NCBI GenBank assembly: GCA_016789105.1
Contig: JAEURN010000006.1
Span: 248,001-312,000 of the forward strand
Reading direction: 5' to 3'
Length of the DNA: 64,000 nt
From: Armatimonadota bacterium
Lineage (GTDB): Bacteria > Armatimonadota > Fimbriimonadia > Fimbriimonadales > Fimbriimonadaceae
Positions 1 through 8,212 of the stretch are shown here, piece after piece. The translations under genes were made by a program, and so were the position numbers. The notes below the pieces were generated by a model. The model saw only the letters and a list, made by a program, of their open reading frames with translations. It made no database searches and was not told where the DNA came from. Position 1 is the stretch's first letter, and each line of letters starts with the position of its first letter.

Positions 1-381
1 CCACTTGCGCCCAGAAAAAACAAGTGCCCCCGGCACAAGGAGTTCCGGGTTGGCATCCGGGAAATCTTCGGGTCGCGGGGCCTTTTCAGCCGTCGTGACA
101 TAGCCGGTTGCTTGTATGAACTTTGCGAACTGGGAGTTGGTGACTTCCGTCTTCGAGATCCAGAACCCGTCGAGCGAAACAACGTGCACCGGCTGGGAAT
201 CGGCAAGGCCATCTGTCTTGCCCATGTGGAATGAACCGCCGGGGATCCAGACGAATCCCGCCGGGGCTTTGTGGGGTTCCTGGGTCACCAACGATGGAAT
301 TGAATCAGTGACGGGATGCGGTGTGGCGGGAGGCGCCGAACAACCGGCAAGCACGAAGGCAAGAAGCCAAAGCCTTTTCAC
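1..381 (-). CDS. Formylglycine-generating-enzyme (SUMF1) family lipoprotein, 3' part missing
   Basis: The gene runs off the left edge, so only about 127 N-terminal residues are visible. They begin VKRLWLLAFVLAGCSAPP, a lipoprotein signal peptide with lipobox LAGC, so the protein is probably lipid-anchored outside the inner membrane. From about residue 42 the pattern GFVWIPGGSFHMG, then VSLDGFWISKTEVTNSQFAKF, is the usual opening of the FGE-sulfatase domain. Members either oxidise a Cys to formylglycine in sulfatases or have lost catalysis; the catalytic Cys lie beyond the edge, so activity cannot be judged. The start is a GTG at 381 whose first bases overlap the TGA of the upstream MFS gene as GTGA, which suggests translational coupling. 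Confidence 0.8.
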   Translation of the reverse strand, partial: MKRLWLLAFVLAGCSAPPATPHPVTDSIPSLVTQEPHKAPAGFVWIPGGSFHMGKTDGLADSQPVHVVSLDGFWISKTEVTNSQFAKFIQATGYVTTAEKAPRPEDFPDANPELLVPGALVFSGRKW

Positions 382-1553
382 GACTCGGAGCCATCCTCGG
401 ATTTGACGAAGGTGATCCGCCGCATGAGGATGGGGATTGCTGGAAAGAGCAACCCAGAAGAAGCGAACATGGACACCCGGAAGCCCGCAAGCTGGGCAAT
501 GCCGCCCAAAAGGGGGCCGCAAATGATTTCGCCAAAGCTGTGGGCTTGCCCCGCAAAACTTAGCACGGTGGCCCGCACTTTCGATTCGGCCCGGCGGTTG
601 AGCCAAGCCGTGAGCAGGGGATCCAAAGCCCGGCGGGATATCCTGACCGCAAAAAAGGCGGCGACGGCGAGTGGAAGAACCGGGGCCGTGCCAAAGATGA
701 GCATTCCGACCGCGATGGCCATGACCAATGTGAGAATGACTCCGAGGAGTTTCAGCTGCGGCAACTCCACCTTGGCCTTGTTCACGTAAGCGAGGACGGC
801 AAACGTGCCAAGCATCACCCCGGCTTGGAGCAAGGCCCAAATGCCGTGTGGGCTGCCAAAAATCTGTGGCAAGACGAACGAGTCCTTGAATCTCTTTTGC
901 CACAAGCGATCCATTGCCTCGGAACTGAACCCGACAAAAAACGTCGTCAGCACCACGGCAACCAGGGCGGCCCGCCCGCGGATGAGCGCAAACCTTTCGC
1001 GCAAGGTCGCAACCAAGTCGCCAAGGTTGTGGCTATGGTTTGGTGCGCGGTGGAATCCCTCTTCGGTTGCTTTGAAATGGTAAGCCAGGCCAAGGGTTAG
1101 GAAGGCGACCGCTCCGCCCACCACCGCCGCCCGCAACGAGATGAACGTCAGGCCAAAGGCCACCCAAACACCGATGAACCGGCCGACAAGGCCCCACTGG
1201 TTGCCGGAGATGAAGGCCTGGTCGGCACTCACTTCCGGTTGGACGGCAGCGAGCTCGTCAGCAATCCAGGCCTCGCGAGCCCCCGAAAGAAACGTTTCGC
1301 TGACCCCCCACACCATCGCCCCGAGGGCCAAAAGCCAGAATTGCGTGGCCAAACCGGTGATCAAGAATGCCGCACCCGCCCACAGGTAGCTGAGGGTCAC
1401 GCTCAGCTTGCGCGAATAGACATCGGCGACAACCCCAGTGGGAACCTCACAGAGGAAAATCGTGACTTCAAAAACCGTCCCGAGGATGACGAGTTGGAAA
1501 TTGTTCAGGTGGGCATATTCGATGAAGTAGATCGCCATGTAGGTGCCGATCAT
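378..1553 (-). CDS. Major facilitator superfamily (MFS) transporter
   Basis: About 391 residues with roughly twelve hydrophobic segments. The signature PTGVVADVYSRKLSV (about residues 38-52) is the MFS loop 2-3 motif, so this is a secondary transporter of unknown substrate in the inner membrane. Its stop overlaps the GTG of the downstream FGE-like lipoprotein gene by four bases. The N-terminus is uncertain: the frame stays open from the TAA at 1622-1620 down to the ATG at 1553. The intervening codons read PLRFYCSLLFSEGLINS, which looks like the first half of the usual MFS helix 1, yet this stretch contains no ATG, GTG or TTG. Either a CTG or ATC start is used, or the helix is shortened, or a frameshift separates it from an upstream start. 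Confidence 0.85.
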   Translation of the reverse strand: MIGTYMAIYFIEYAHLNNFQLVILGTVFEVTIFLCEVPTGVVADVYSRKLSVTLSYLWAGAAFLITGLATQFWLLALGAMVWGVSETFLSGAREAWIADELAAVQPEVSADQAFISGNQWGLVGRFIGVWVAFGLTFISLRAAVVGGAVAFLTLGLAYHFKATEEGFHRAPNHSHNLGDLVATLRERFALIRGRAALVAVVLTTFFVGFSSEAMDRLWQKRFKDSFVLPQIFGSPHGIWALLQAGVMLGTFAVLAYVNKAKVELPQLKLLGVILTLVMAIAVGMLIFGTAPVLPLAVAAFFAVRISRRALDPLLTAWLNRRAESKVRATVLSFAGQAHSFGEIICGPLLGGIAQLAGFRVSMFASSGLLFPAIPILMRRITFVKSEDGSES

Positions 1554-1788
1554 GCTGTTGATCAGGCCTTCGGAAAAGAGCAGGGAACAATAGAATCGCA
1601 GCGGTTTGATTTGAGGATGTTACTTGTCGGTATTCGGAACATGCCCAGAAGAGCGAATCTTTTTTGGTTAACGGAATCGAGTCGGACAAAACCTCACACC
1701 GTTTGAAGGAAAGAGGGTGGCCACCGGTGACAGTCTGAAAGCAATCCGCCTCGGATTGGGGCCGTGGGTGTCCATGCTGCCAGACAAG

Positions 1789-2331
1789 CTATCGCGTGAA
1801 CCGGGTCGCAAGGAGACGGTTGAATTCGCCAGTCTTCGATTTTGGCAAAAGCTCGGCATGCGAGTCGGCAAATCCGACAACGGCTGTGATGTCCAGACCC
1901 CAGCGGTCTACCCGGACGTAGGCCGTCATGATTTCTGAAGGCGTTGATATGGTCGTGCTGCCGATCGGTACCGCCCCTTGTTCAGGGTCGACGACCACCC
2001 CGGCAACGTTCGTATTCGGCTTGACTCGCCCAAATCCTTTCCCGACCGATGAGAAGAGGTCGAGGTTCTTGCAATAGGGGAGGAGGGCTGCTTCCCAGGC
2101 GGCGTCGCCCGCGGCCAAGGGGTAGCGGTTGTCATAATCGGTTTGGTAGATCAAAAGCGCGGTTGCGACCTGCTTCACGCGGCTCATTGCCTGCGCAGGG
2201 AGCCTTTTGTTTCCGTCATTGGGAATGTTTATCGGCAAAAGCACGAGGATGATGACGGCAATGGCCGGGATTGCCGTCAGGGCAGCCATCCAATCCAGGG
2301 TTCTCAACGTTGCAGGTTGACGGGGTTCCAA
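1789..2331 (-). CDS. Single-span pilin-like protein (DUF1559-like C-terminus)
   Basis: 180 residues. One membrane segment lies at about residues 17-36 (AIPAIAVIILVLLPI), followed by an extracytoplasmic part with AMSRVKQVATALLIYQTDYDNRYP, the pattern seen after the helix in pseudopilin-like and DUF1559 proteins of Planctomycetes and Armatimonadetes. Near the end VVGFADSHAELL resembles their H-X9-DG-type tail. No prepilin peptidase site (G^FTLIE) is present, so this is not a processed pilin. The start is a TTG at 2331, supported by a TAGGAT hexamer six bases upstream. It stands alone between the MFS gene and flhA; its role is unknown. Confidence 0.7.
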   Translation of the reverse strand: MEPRQPATLRTLDWMAALTAIPAIAVIILVLLPINIPNDGNKRLPAQAMSRVKQVATALLIYQTDYDNRYPLAAGDAAWEAALLPYCKNLDLFSSVGKGFGRVKPNTNVAGVVVDPEQGAVPIGSTTISTPSEIMTAYVRVDRWGLDITAVVGFADSHAELLPKSKTGEFNRLLATRFTR

Positions 2332-2337
2332 TTCTGG

Positions 2338-2343
2338 ATCCTA
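2338..2343 (-). promoter_or_regulatory. -10 hexamer TAGGAT, 6 nt before a TTG start
   Basis: On the minus strand TAGGAT ends six bases before the TTG start of the pilin-like gene. This matches the TANNNT consensus and the leaderless spacing seen at several other genes here. Inferred, not measured. Confidence 0.4.
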
Positions 2344-2383
2344 TTGATTGATGATACACAGAGACGATTAAGAACTAGTTAGT

Positions 2384-4513
2384 TTAAGCCACCGATGCCG
2401 AAGACGCGGCATCTGCGTCAAGTCCGATTTGGCCAACAAACTCAACATCGGCATTAGCAGCGACCTCGTTGTAGGCCATGACGGGGATTTGAACCCCATT
2501 GCGGTCGAGGTGCTTCCGCAAGGGTAGGCGGACTTGGGTGCTGCAGATCAGCACCGGTTGGATGCCATTGGCGTGGGCCTGGTCGAGGGCTCCGCGGACG
2601 TCTTCGGTCAATTGCCGGGCGAGTTCGGGCTCCAGGGCCAAGCTTGCTCCCGCCGCGGTGTGTTGGATCGCCTCGGTCACGGCATGCTCCAGCGGGGGCT
2701 CCAAAGTCAGGCAATGGAGGGCACCGCGTTCGTCGGCAAATTGCCGGGTGATTGTTCGTGCGATGGCGCTGCGCACCAGCTCGCCCATTTGCTCCATATC
2801 TTTGATCCTCCCGGCGAAATCGGCCATAGTCTCCAAGATCGTCACCATGTCCCGGATGGGCACGCGTTCGCGCAGCAAGTGCTGCAAGACCTTTTGAACA
2901 TCGCCGGTTCCGAGTCCGGCTGGCTCTAGTTCGTTGACCACCGTTTCGTTGATGGACTTTGTGTTCTCGACGAGTTTTGAAGCTTCTTGTCGGCTCAAGA
3001 GTTCGGCGGCGTGTGATTTGATGACTTCCGTCAAGTGGGTTGTCATCATGGCGGCGGGTTCGACCACCGTGTATCCGTTCCGTTCGGCCATTTCGCGCTG
3101 GCCCGGTTCGATCCAAAGTGCGGGCAGTTGGAAAACCGGTTCGGTCGTCGGGGTTCCGGCAACTTGCTGGAGCACGGTGCCGCTATCGATGGCCAAGTAT
3201 TCGTTGGGGAACGCGGTGGCGTGAGCCACCGATTCTCCTCTAATTTTGATGACGTAGTCGTTGGGCTTGAGCACGGCGTTGTCGCGAATGCGGACGCTCG
3301 GCATGACATAGCCCAATTCGGTCGCGATTTGTCGGCGGGTGGCACCGACCCGGTCGCTCAAATCCCCACCTGACCGCACGTCGGCGAGCTTGGTCAGCCC
3401 ATATCCGATTTCGATTTCAATCGGGTCGACGTTAACCAGGGCCATCACCTGTTCGGGCCCGGTCGCCGGCGGTGCTTGAGTTTCTGGAGCCGCAGCAACG
3501 GGTTCTGGCTCACCGGAAAGCATGCGCTTGAAACTGGGGTTCTTATCGGCCAAACGGCTGAGGGCGAACAACAGGCCGCCCATGCCGAGGAAGATGATCG
3601 TCGGAAAACCCGGCACAAAGGCGAACAGGCTCATCGCCCCGCCGGCTGTCGCCAAAACCCGCGGTTGGTTCAGCAACTGCCCGAACATGGAATTGGCCAT
3701 CCCGGATTCTTGCCCGTTGCGGGTGACCAGCAAACCGGCCGAAGTGGAGATGAGCAGAGCGGGGATCTGGCTGACCATGCCTTCGCCGACGCTAAGCATG
3801 GCATAGCTGCCAAGGATGGCCATCACATCCCCTTCGCCGCGCATGAAGCCCATGATGAACCCGCCGATGATGTTGACGATGATGATGAGCAGGCTGGCGA
3901 TGGCGTCGCCCTTTACAAACTTGCTCGCCCCATCCATGGCCCCATAAAAGTCGGCCTCGGCCTTCACCGATTTGCGCCGTTCACGGGCTTGGGATTCGTC
4001 GATCAACCCGCTGGCCAAATCGGCGTCGATCGCCATTTGTTTACCGGGCATCGCATCCAGGGTGAATCGGGCGACAACCTCCGAAACCCGGGTCGAACCT
4101 TGGGTGATGACCACGAATTGGACGATCATCAGAATGATGAAGCTGATGAACCCAACGACGAAGTTTCCGCCCAAGACGAATTCACCGAAGGTTTCGATGA
4201 CATGCCCGGCGGAACCGGTACCCAGGATCAGTTTGGTCGCCGCAATACTCAACGAAACCCGCAACAGGGTCGTGACGACTAGCAGGGAGGGGAAGACACT
4301 GAAGTGGAGCGGTTCTTTGACATTGACCGCGGTGAGCATAATGACGACGCTCGCCGCCATTGCAACCACCAATCCGGTGTCCAGAATGAAATCCGGCAAT
4401 GGCAGGATGAGCATCCCGACAACAAGGATCATGCCGAGCCCCAATATCAGGTCTGTGTTCTTAAACAGTCGGCCCAGCTTGTCCATGTCCCAATAGGCGC
4501 ACTTGGGCGCCAT
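2384..4513 (-). CDS. flhA: Flagellar biosynthesis protein FlhA
   Basis: 709 residues, the expected FlhA length. The N-terminal half has eight hydrophobic segments and the FHIPEP family region, including VVARFTLDAMPGKQMAIDADL (about residues 147-167). The C-terminal half, from about residue 345, is the cytoplasmic domain that docks export chaperones and substrates at the flagellar type III gate. It closes with the conserved segment around LICSTQVRLPLRKHLDR. It is the only flagellar gene in the window; its neighbours are unrelated. The start at 4513 has a GATACT hexamer five bases upstream; an internal ATG at 4486 (MDKLGRLF) is the alternative. The virulence homologue SctV is less likely because the N-terminus is FlhA-like and no injectisome genes are nearby. 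Confidence 0.95.
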   Translation of the reverse strand: MAPKCAYWDMDKLGRLFKNTDLILGLGMILVVGMLILPLPDFILDTGLVVAMAASVVIMLTAVNVKEPLHFSVFPSLLVVTTLLRVSLSIAATKLILGTGSAGHVIETFGEFVLGGNFVVGFISFIILMIVQFVVITQGSTRVSEVVARFTLDAMPGKQMAIDADLASGLIDESQARERRKSVKAEADFYGAMDGASKFVKGDAIASLLIIIVNIIGGFIMGFMRGEGDVMAILGSYAMLSVGEGMVSQIPALLISTSAGLLVTRNGQESGMANSMFGQLLNQPRVLATAGGAMSLFAFVPGFPTIIFLGMGGLLFALSRLADKNPSFKRMLSGEPEPVAAAPETQAPPATGPEQVMALVNVDPIEIEIGYGLTKLADVRSGGDLSDRVGATRRQIATELGYVMPSVRIRDNAVLKPNDYVIKIRGESVAHATAFPNEYLAIDSGTVLQQVAGTPTTEPVFQLPALWIEPGQREMAERNGYTVVEPAAMMTTHLTEVIKSHAAELLSRQEASKLVENTKSINETVVNELEPAGLGTGDVQKVLQHLLRERVPIRDMVTILETMADFAGRIKDMEQMGELVRSAIARTITRQFADERGALHCLTLEPPLEHAVTEAIQHTAAGASLALEPELARQLTEDVRGALDQAHANGIQPVLICSTQVRLPLRKHLDRNGVQIPVMAYNEVAANADVEFVGQIGLDADAASSASVA

Positions 4514-4518
4514 TGGTG

Positions 4519-4524
4519 AGTATC
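4519..4524 (-). promoter_or_regulatory. -10-like hexamer GATACT before flhA
   Basis: GATACT on the minus strand ends five bases before the flhA ATG at 4513. No Shine-Dalgarno sequence fits between, so the transcript would be leaderless or nearly so. Inferred. Confidence 0.35.
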
Positions 4525-4653
4525 GGCAGAATTGCGAGGCTGTTTAGGGCGATACCCAACCGGAAAACACACAATCCGCTCCGTCCGGTCGGGTAATTTC
4601 ATCCGGTCACAATCGGACTTCGGGTAGATGGCGGGAGTTTGGACGGGGCTGGT

Positions 4654-5859
4654 ATGGAGGGTGGATCATTGGATGGAAAACAAGTTCTTGGGCATATCGT
4701 TTTTTTTGAAGTAGCCGATGGCATGCAGTTCGGCCCGGAGCGGCACGCCCAGACTCTGGCGTTTCTGCGGCGGACAGGGGAATCGCATGTTGGGGAAGGC
4801 GTGTATTCTGCCGTCTACCCCTCCGGCCTGGCCATCGTTTTGTCAAACGATCCACTCCGTGCCCTCCAAATCGCCGAGTCGGTAATGGAAACCCCCGCGG
4901 GGGCTGACTTGAGGTGTGGTTTGCACTCTGGGCCGGTGACGGTTTCGGAAGGGGCGATGCCCCACGGGATCGGGTTGACCGGGGCCGAACAAACGTGCGA
5001 CAAAGCAGCCCGTGGCCGGATCTGGCTGACTTCGGTTTTCGTCGACCTCGTGCGCCAACTTGATGGGACGCGCCAATTTGTTGAAATGCCGGAAAGCCTA
5101 GCTGGAGGCCAAAGACTCTTGTGTCTTGGTATTCCGGGAGAGCCGCCCGCGACCCTGCCCCAAACAGAACCCGTACAAATCCAGGCACCTGCCTCTCCCC
5201 GGGAGCCAGCGGGTTCGTCGGGCTCGCCGCCGCCGGGCACTGATCTGATCGTTCATCTTTGGAATGCCCATCCGGAAATCCGGTCGTTTGTGTTTTGCGC
5301 GCTTGGCGGTGTGGGAGCCCAGGTTTTGGTCCACTCGAAAGAGTATGCGGGCGATTTCGACGTATTCTGGTTCCCGGGATTGGTGTTTGGGGCCGTCTGG
5401 GCGGCAATCACGTTCCGGAATTTTTCCAAGGTCGCGGCATTCGCGGCCCTCTCGGGTCTCCTCCACTATGTCGTCGCTACCATCACTTACCGGAATTTCA
5501 ACATATTTCATCCCAATAATGGGATCTTCTTGTTCTGCGCATTTGCCGGGGGTTTCTCGCTTGCCGTCATTGCCCATCTGTTCTGCCAAGTTCGGATCAG
5601 ATGGTGGGTTTGCGGCGCAATCGGGCTCATCGGCACCATTGTGCCGTTTGTGGCGACCATCAAGCCCTTTGAAGATTTTTTTTATCCGCTGTGGCAGGCG
5701 GCCGTTGGCACGGCATTGACTCTCTGGATCAGCACAAAATCGCAAGTCGTCGAACTTGATCAATTCACCGAGCGCCTGACAAGTTTCTTGACTGGGCCAG
5801 CGGTTCAGGTGATGGGGTTCATCGGCACGATTGCGGGACTCTACGCACTGTTCACTTGA
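4654..5859 (+). CDS. Degenerate class III cyclase-like domain fused to a polytopic membrane domain
   Basis: About 401 residues. Residues 10-150 follow the class III adenylate/guanylate cyclase fold: a first strand HIVFFEVADG where FADIVGST is usual, then SGLAIVLSNDPLRALQIAESV in the place of GDG.MA.F, then LRCGLHSGPV and GIGLTGAEQTCDKAARGRIWLT. The two metal-binding Asp of active cyclases appear to be Glu and Ser here, so catalysis is unlikely and a binding or scaffold role is inferred. A Pro/Ser-rich linker (about 155-190) leads to five or six membrane segments (about 205-400). Possible starts are TTG 4639, ATG 4654, or TTG 4669, the last preceded by GGAGGG at 4656-4661. Confidence 0.6.
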   Translation: MEGGSLDGKQVLGHIVFFEVADGMQFGPERHAQTLAFLRRTGESHVGEGVYSAVYPSGLAIVLSNDPLRALQIAESVMETPAGADLRCGLHSGPVTVSEGAMPHGIGLTGAEQTCDKAARGRIWLTSVFVDLVRQLDGTRQFVEMPESLAGGQRLLCLGIPGEPPATLPQTEPVQIQAPASPREPAGSSGSPPPGTDLIVHLWNAHPEIRSFVFCALGGVGAQVLVHSKEYAGDFDVFWFPGLVFGAVWAAITFRNFSKVAAFAALSGLLHYVVATITYRNFNIFHPNNGIFLFCAFAGGFSLAVIAHLFCQVRIRWWVCGAIGLIGTIVPFVATIKPFEDFFYPLWQAAVGTALTLWISTKSQVVELDQFTERLTSFLTGPAVQVMGFIGTIAGLYALFT

Positions 5860-5862
5860 GCG

Positions 5863-6618
5863 TCAAGAGAGTAGTTCGCGCAAGTCAGTGATCGTCAAAT
5901 CCGGCGGAACTGCCGATTCGGGCAAGGCGTCCGGGCGGCCAGATGCGCTCGATGGCGGCACATCCGATGGGCGGCGGATCCACGCCGTCTTCCACCCAAA
6001 GGCCTGGGCGGGTTTGATGTCGTGCCCATAGCTGTTACCCACAAAGAGGAGCTGTTCCGGGGGGAGGCCGACCGATTCTTCGGCCATGCGGAAAATCCGC
6101 TCGTCCGGCTTGCCGATTCGGTGCTCACCCTCAATGAAAATATGGTCGAAGAAGGACGTGATCTGCAGTTTTTCAAGCTCTAAGCGCTGGATGTCGGCGG
6201 GTCCGTTGGTGATGATCCCCAGGGGGTAATCCTGCTTTAGGGCCTGCAAGACTTCAAGGGCTTCGGGGAACAGCTCGAGGGCGGCTTGGCGTTCGACATG
6301 GTAGGTGAAACTCAAACGGTAGGCGAGTTCGTCATCGAAGATATCGAGCCGGTCAAGTGTGCGGCGCATCAGCTCCACCCGGGTGATCTCCCCACTATCG
6401 CAATACTTTTCGTACCAATGGGTTTTGCCGATTGTCTCGACAAATGAGCGGAAGGCGATCGACCATTCTTGCATCAGCCGTTCTGGGTCGTGTCCGTGCT
6501 CGGGATGGTCGGCAAAGGCTTTCCGCAAGGCCGATTTGGCCGCGTCCCAATACCCGCATAGGGTGTCGTCGAGGTCGAAGAAGACGGCTTTGACATCGGC
6601 GAACTGGGGGACGAGCAT
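5863..6618 (-). CDS. HAD-superfamily hydrolase
   Basis: 251 residues starting at the ATG at 6618 (MLVPQFADVKAVFF). Motif I is DLDDTL with nucleophile D15 and acid D17, motif II is ITNGP, the conserved Lys is in RIGKPDERIF, and motifs III/IV appear in FVGNSYGHDIKPAQAFGWKT. The helical cap lies between motif I and II, as in subfamily IA phosphatases such as YjjG and pyrimidine 5'-nucleotidases. A soluble phosphatase acting on a small phosphorylated metabolite is likely; the substrate cannot be read from sequence. It is divergent from the aspartase-like gene with 69 bases between starts. The frame continues upstream antisense to that gene, which is not credible coding. Confidence 0.85.
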   Translation of the reverse strand: MLVPQFADVKAVFFDLDDTLCGYWDAAKSALRKAFADHPEHGHDPERLMQEWSIAFRSFVETIGKTHWYEKYCDSGEITRVELMRRTLDRLDIFDDELAYRLSFTYHVERQAALELFPEALEVLQALKQDYPLGIITNGPADIQRLELEKLQITSFFDHIFIEGEHRIGKPDERIFRMAEESVGLPPEQLLFVGNSYGHDIKPAQAFGWKTAWIRRPSDVPPSSASGRPDALPESAVPPDLTITDLRELLS

Positions 6619-6674
6619 TGAGGGCCAAAGTATGGCAGGTTTGCCGGGGGTAGGGGACGCGGGGTCGAATTCAG

Positions 6675-6680
6675 TAGACT
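6675..6680 (+). promoter_or_regulatory. -10 hexamer TAGACT before the aspartase-like gene
   Basis: TAGACT ends seven bases before the ATG at 6688, with no Shine-Dalgarno sequence between. Fits the TANNNT leaderless pattern seen elsewhere in the window. Inferred. Confidence 0.4.
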
Positions 6681-6687
6681 CCACGGC

Positions 6688-8085
6688 ATGTCCACCCGGA
6701 TCGAGAAAGACAGCCTCGGCGATGTGCAAGTTCCCGCCGACGCCTATTGGGGCAGCCAAGCCGAACGGAGTCGCCACCTGTTTCAGATTAGCGGCCTGAC
6801 CGAGCATCCCAAGATGATCGATGCCTACATCTTGCTGAAAAAGGCGTGCGCGGTCGCCAACGGCGAGCTCGGGTTGCTCGACCAATCGCAAGCCGGAGCC
6901 ATCGCCCAAGCGGCCGATGAAATCCTTGGCGGCAAGCTCCGCGACCAGTTCCCGGTCGACGTCTTCCATATGGGTGCCGGGACAAGTTTCAACATGAACT
7001 GCAACGAGGTTTTGGCCAACCGGGCCGAAGAGATACTCGGCGGAAACAAAGGCGAATACAAACTCGTGGGCAGCAACGACCACGTCAACTACGGGCAAAG
7101 CACCAACGACACCTTTCCAACCGCTATGCGCATCATGGCGCGCCTCATGATGGAACCGCTCTTTGAACAGGTCGACCGCTTGGAAGCTGCCCTCGCGGCC
7201 AAGGGAGTCGAATTCGACGGGATCTTGAAATCGGGCCGAACCCACCTGCAAGATGCCGTCCCCATCCGGTTGGGTCAAGAGTTCGCCGCCTATGCCGCCA
7301 GCATCAAGCGGGCGCGGGGGTGGCTGGAAAAAGCAGCTTGGGAGTTGGAGGAGCTCGGTATCGGCGGTTCGGCCGCCGGGACGGGGCTCAACACCCACCC
7401 GGAATACCGGTTCCGAGTTGTGGAGTTGCTCAACGGCTATACCGGTCTTCCGTTCCGAGCCGCCGGCGACCTGCGAGAGGCGATGCAGAGCCAACTGTGC
7501 ATGGCGGCCCTTGCTTCGGGTTTGAGGATCTTTTGCTTGGAACTCACCCGGATCACCAATGACCTGCGCCTGCTTTGCAGTGGCCCGCTCACCGGGCTGG
7601 CCGAAATCACCCTGCCTCCGGTGCAACCGGGAAGTTCGATCATGCCGGGCAAAGTCAACCCGAGCATGGCCGAGAATATGAATTTGGTGCTCTTCCAAGT
7701 GCTGGGGCAATGCCAGTCGCTGGATTATTGTGTGCAAGCGGGTCAGCTTGAGCTAAACGTGATGATGCCCGGGATGGCCTTTAGCGCCCAGTTCAGTTTG
7801 CAGATCCTTGCCAACGCCATCGACACTTATGTCGACAACTGCATCGTGGGGATCACCGCCAACGCCGACCGCTGCCGGCACTATGCCGAAACAAGCCCGA
7901 GTTTGGCGACCGCCCTCAACGCCTTTGTCGGTTACAAGGTGGCGGCGGATGTGGTCAAAAAATCTTTGGCAAGCGGGAAGCCGATCCCGCAAGTTGTCAG
8001 GGAAGAAGGGCTGTTGGACGAGGAGACCTTGACCAAAGCTTTGGATCCCGCCTTGCTGACGGAGCCGGGCATCCCTGGTCATTGA
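6688..8085 (+). CDS. aspA: Aspartate ammonia-lyase (aspartase) / class II fumarase family
   Basis: 465 residues of the fumarase/aspartase superfamily, which reversibly eliminate ammonia from aspartate or water from malate to give fumarate. Family signatures are GAGTSFNMNCNEVLANRA (T99, S100), GQSTNDTFPTA (S138, T139), SGRTHLQDAVPIRLGQEF and the catalytic loop PGSSIMPGKVNPSMAENMN (Ser 316/317, K322, N324). GAGTS instead of GSGTQ, HLQDAVP rather than HLQDATP, and AGQLELNVMMP favour aspartase of the Bacillus type over fumarase. The C-terminus LLTEPGIPG also matches Bacillus aspartase. A fumarase role is not excluded. The gene is probably monocistronic. Confidence 0.8.
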   Translation: MSTRIEKDSLGDVQVPADAYWGSQAERSRHLFQISGLTEHPKMIDAYILLKKACAVANGELGLLDQSQAGAIAQAADEILGGKLRDQFPVDVFHMGAGTSFNMNCNEVLANRAEEILGGNKGEYKLVGSNDHVNYGQSTNDTFPTAMRIMARLMMEPLFEQVDRLEAALAAKGVEFDGILKSGRTHLQDAVPIRLGQEFAAYAASIKRARGWLEKAAWELEELGIGGSAAGTGLNTHPEYRFRVVELLNGYTGLPFRAAGDLREAMQSQLCMAALASGLRIFCLELTRITNDLRLLCSGPLTGLAEITLPPVQPGSSIMPGKVNPSMAENMNLVLFQVLGQCQSLDYCVQAGQLELNVMMPGMAFSAQFSLQILANAIDTYVDNCIVGITANADRCRHYAETSPSLATALNAFVGYKVAADVVKKSLASGKPIPQVVREEGLLDEETLTKALDPALLTEPGIPGH

Positions 8086-8212
8086 GCCGGTTTTGAAGGA
8101 TCTGCGGCTCTAACCTGGGAAAATTACGGGGGCCGGGGCTTCTGCGGAGGGGGCGGATTCCGATAAACTAGAGGCGTTCTCCGGGTGTTTTTCCGCCCGG
8201 GAGGTGTTTCGC

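Noticed and set aside
3476-4282. 268-codon open frame on the plus strand inside flhA
   Set aside because: Mirror image of flhA third-position GC bias; no domain pattern.
2384-4513. SctV-type injectisome export gate instead of FlhA
   Set aside because: FlhA-type N-terminus and no other injectisome gene in the window.
4654-5859. Active adenylate or guanylate cyclase
   Set aside because: The positions of both metal-binding Asp residues appear substituted, so only a degenerate domain is claimed.
6619-7737. Open frame on the minus strand extending the HAD gene upstream across the aspartase-like gene
   Set aside because: It is antisense to a well-conserved enzyme and reads as non-protein-like sequence; the HAD family begins at the ATG at 6618.
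6688-8085. Fumarase FumC as first choice
   Set aside because: GAGTS, HLQDAVP and AGQLELNVMMP fit Bacillus-type aspartase better; fumarase is kept as the alternative.
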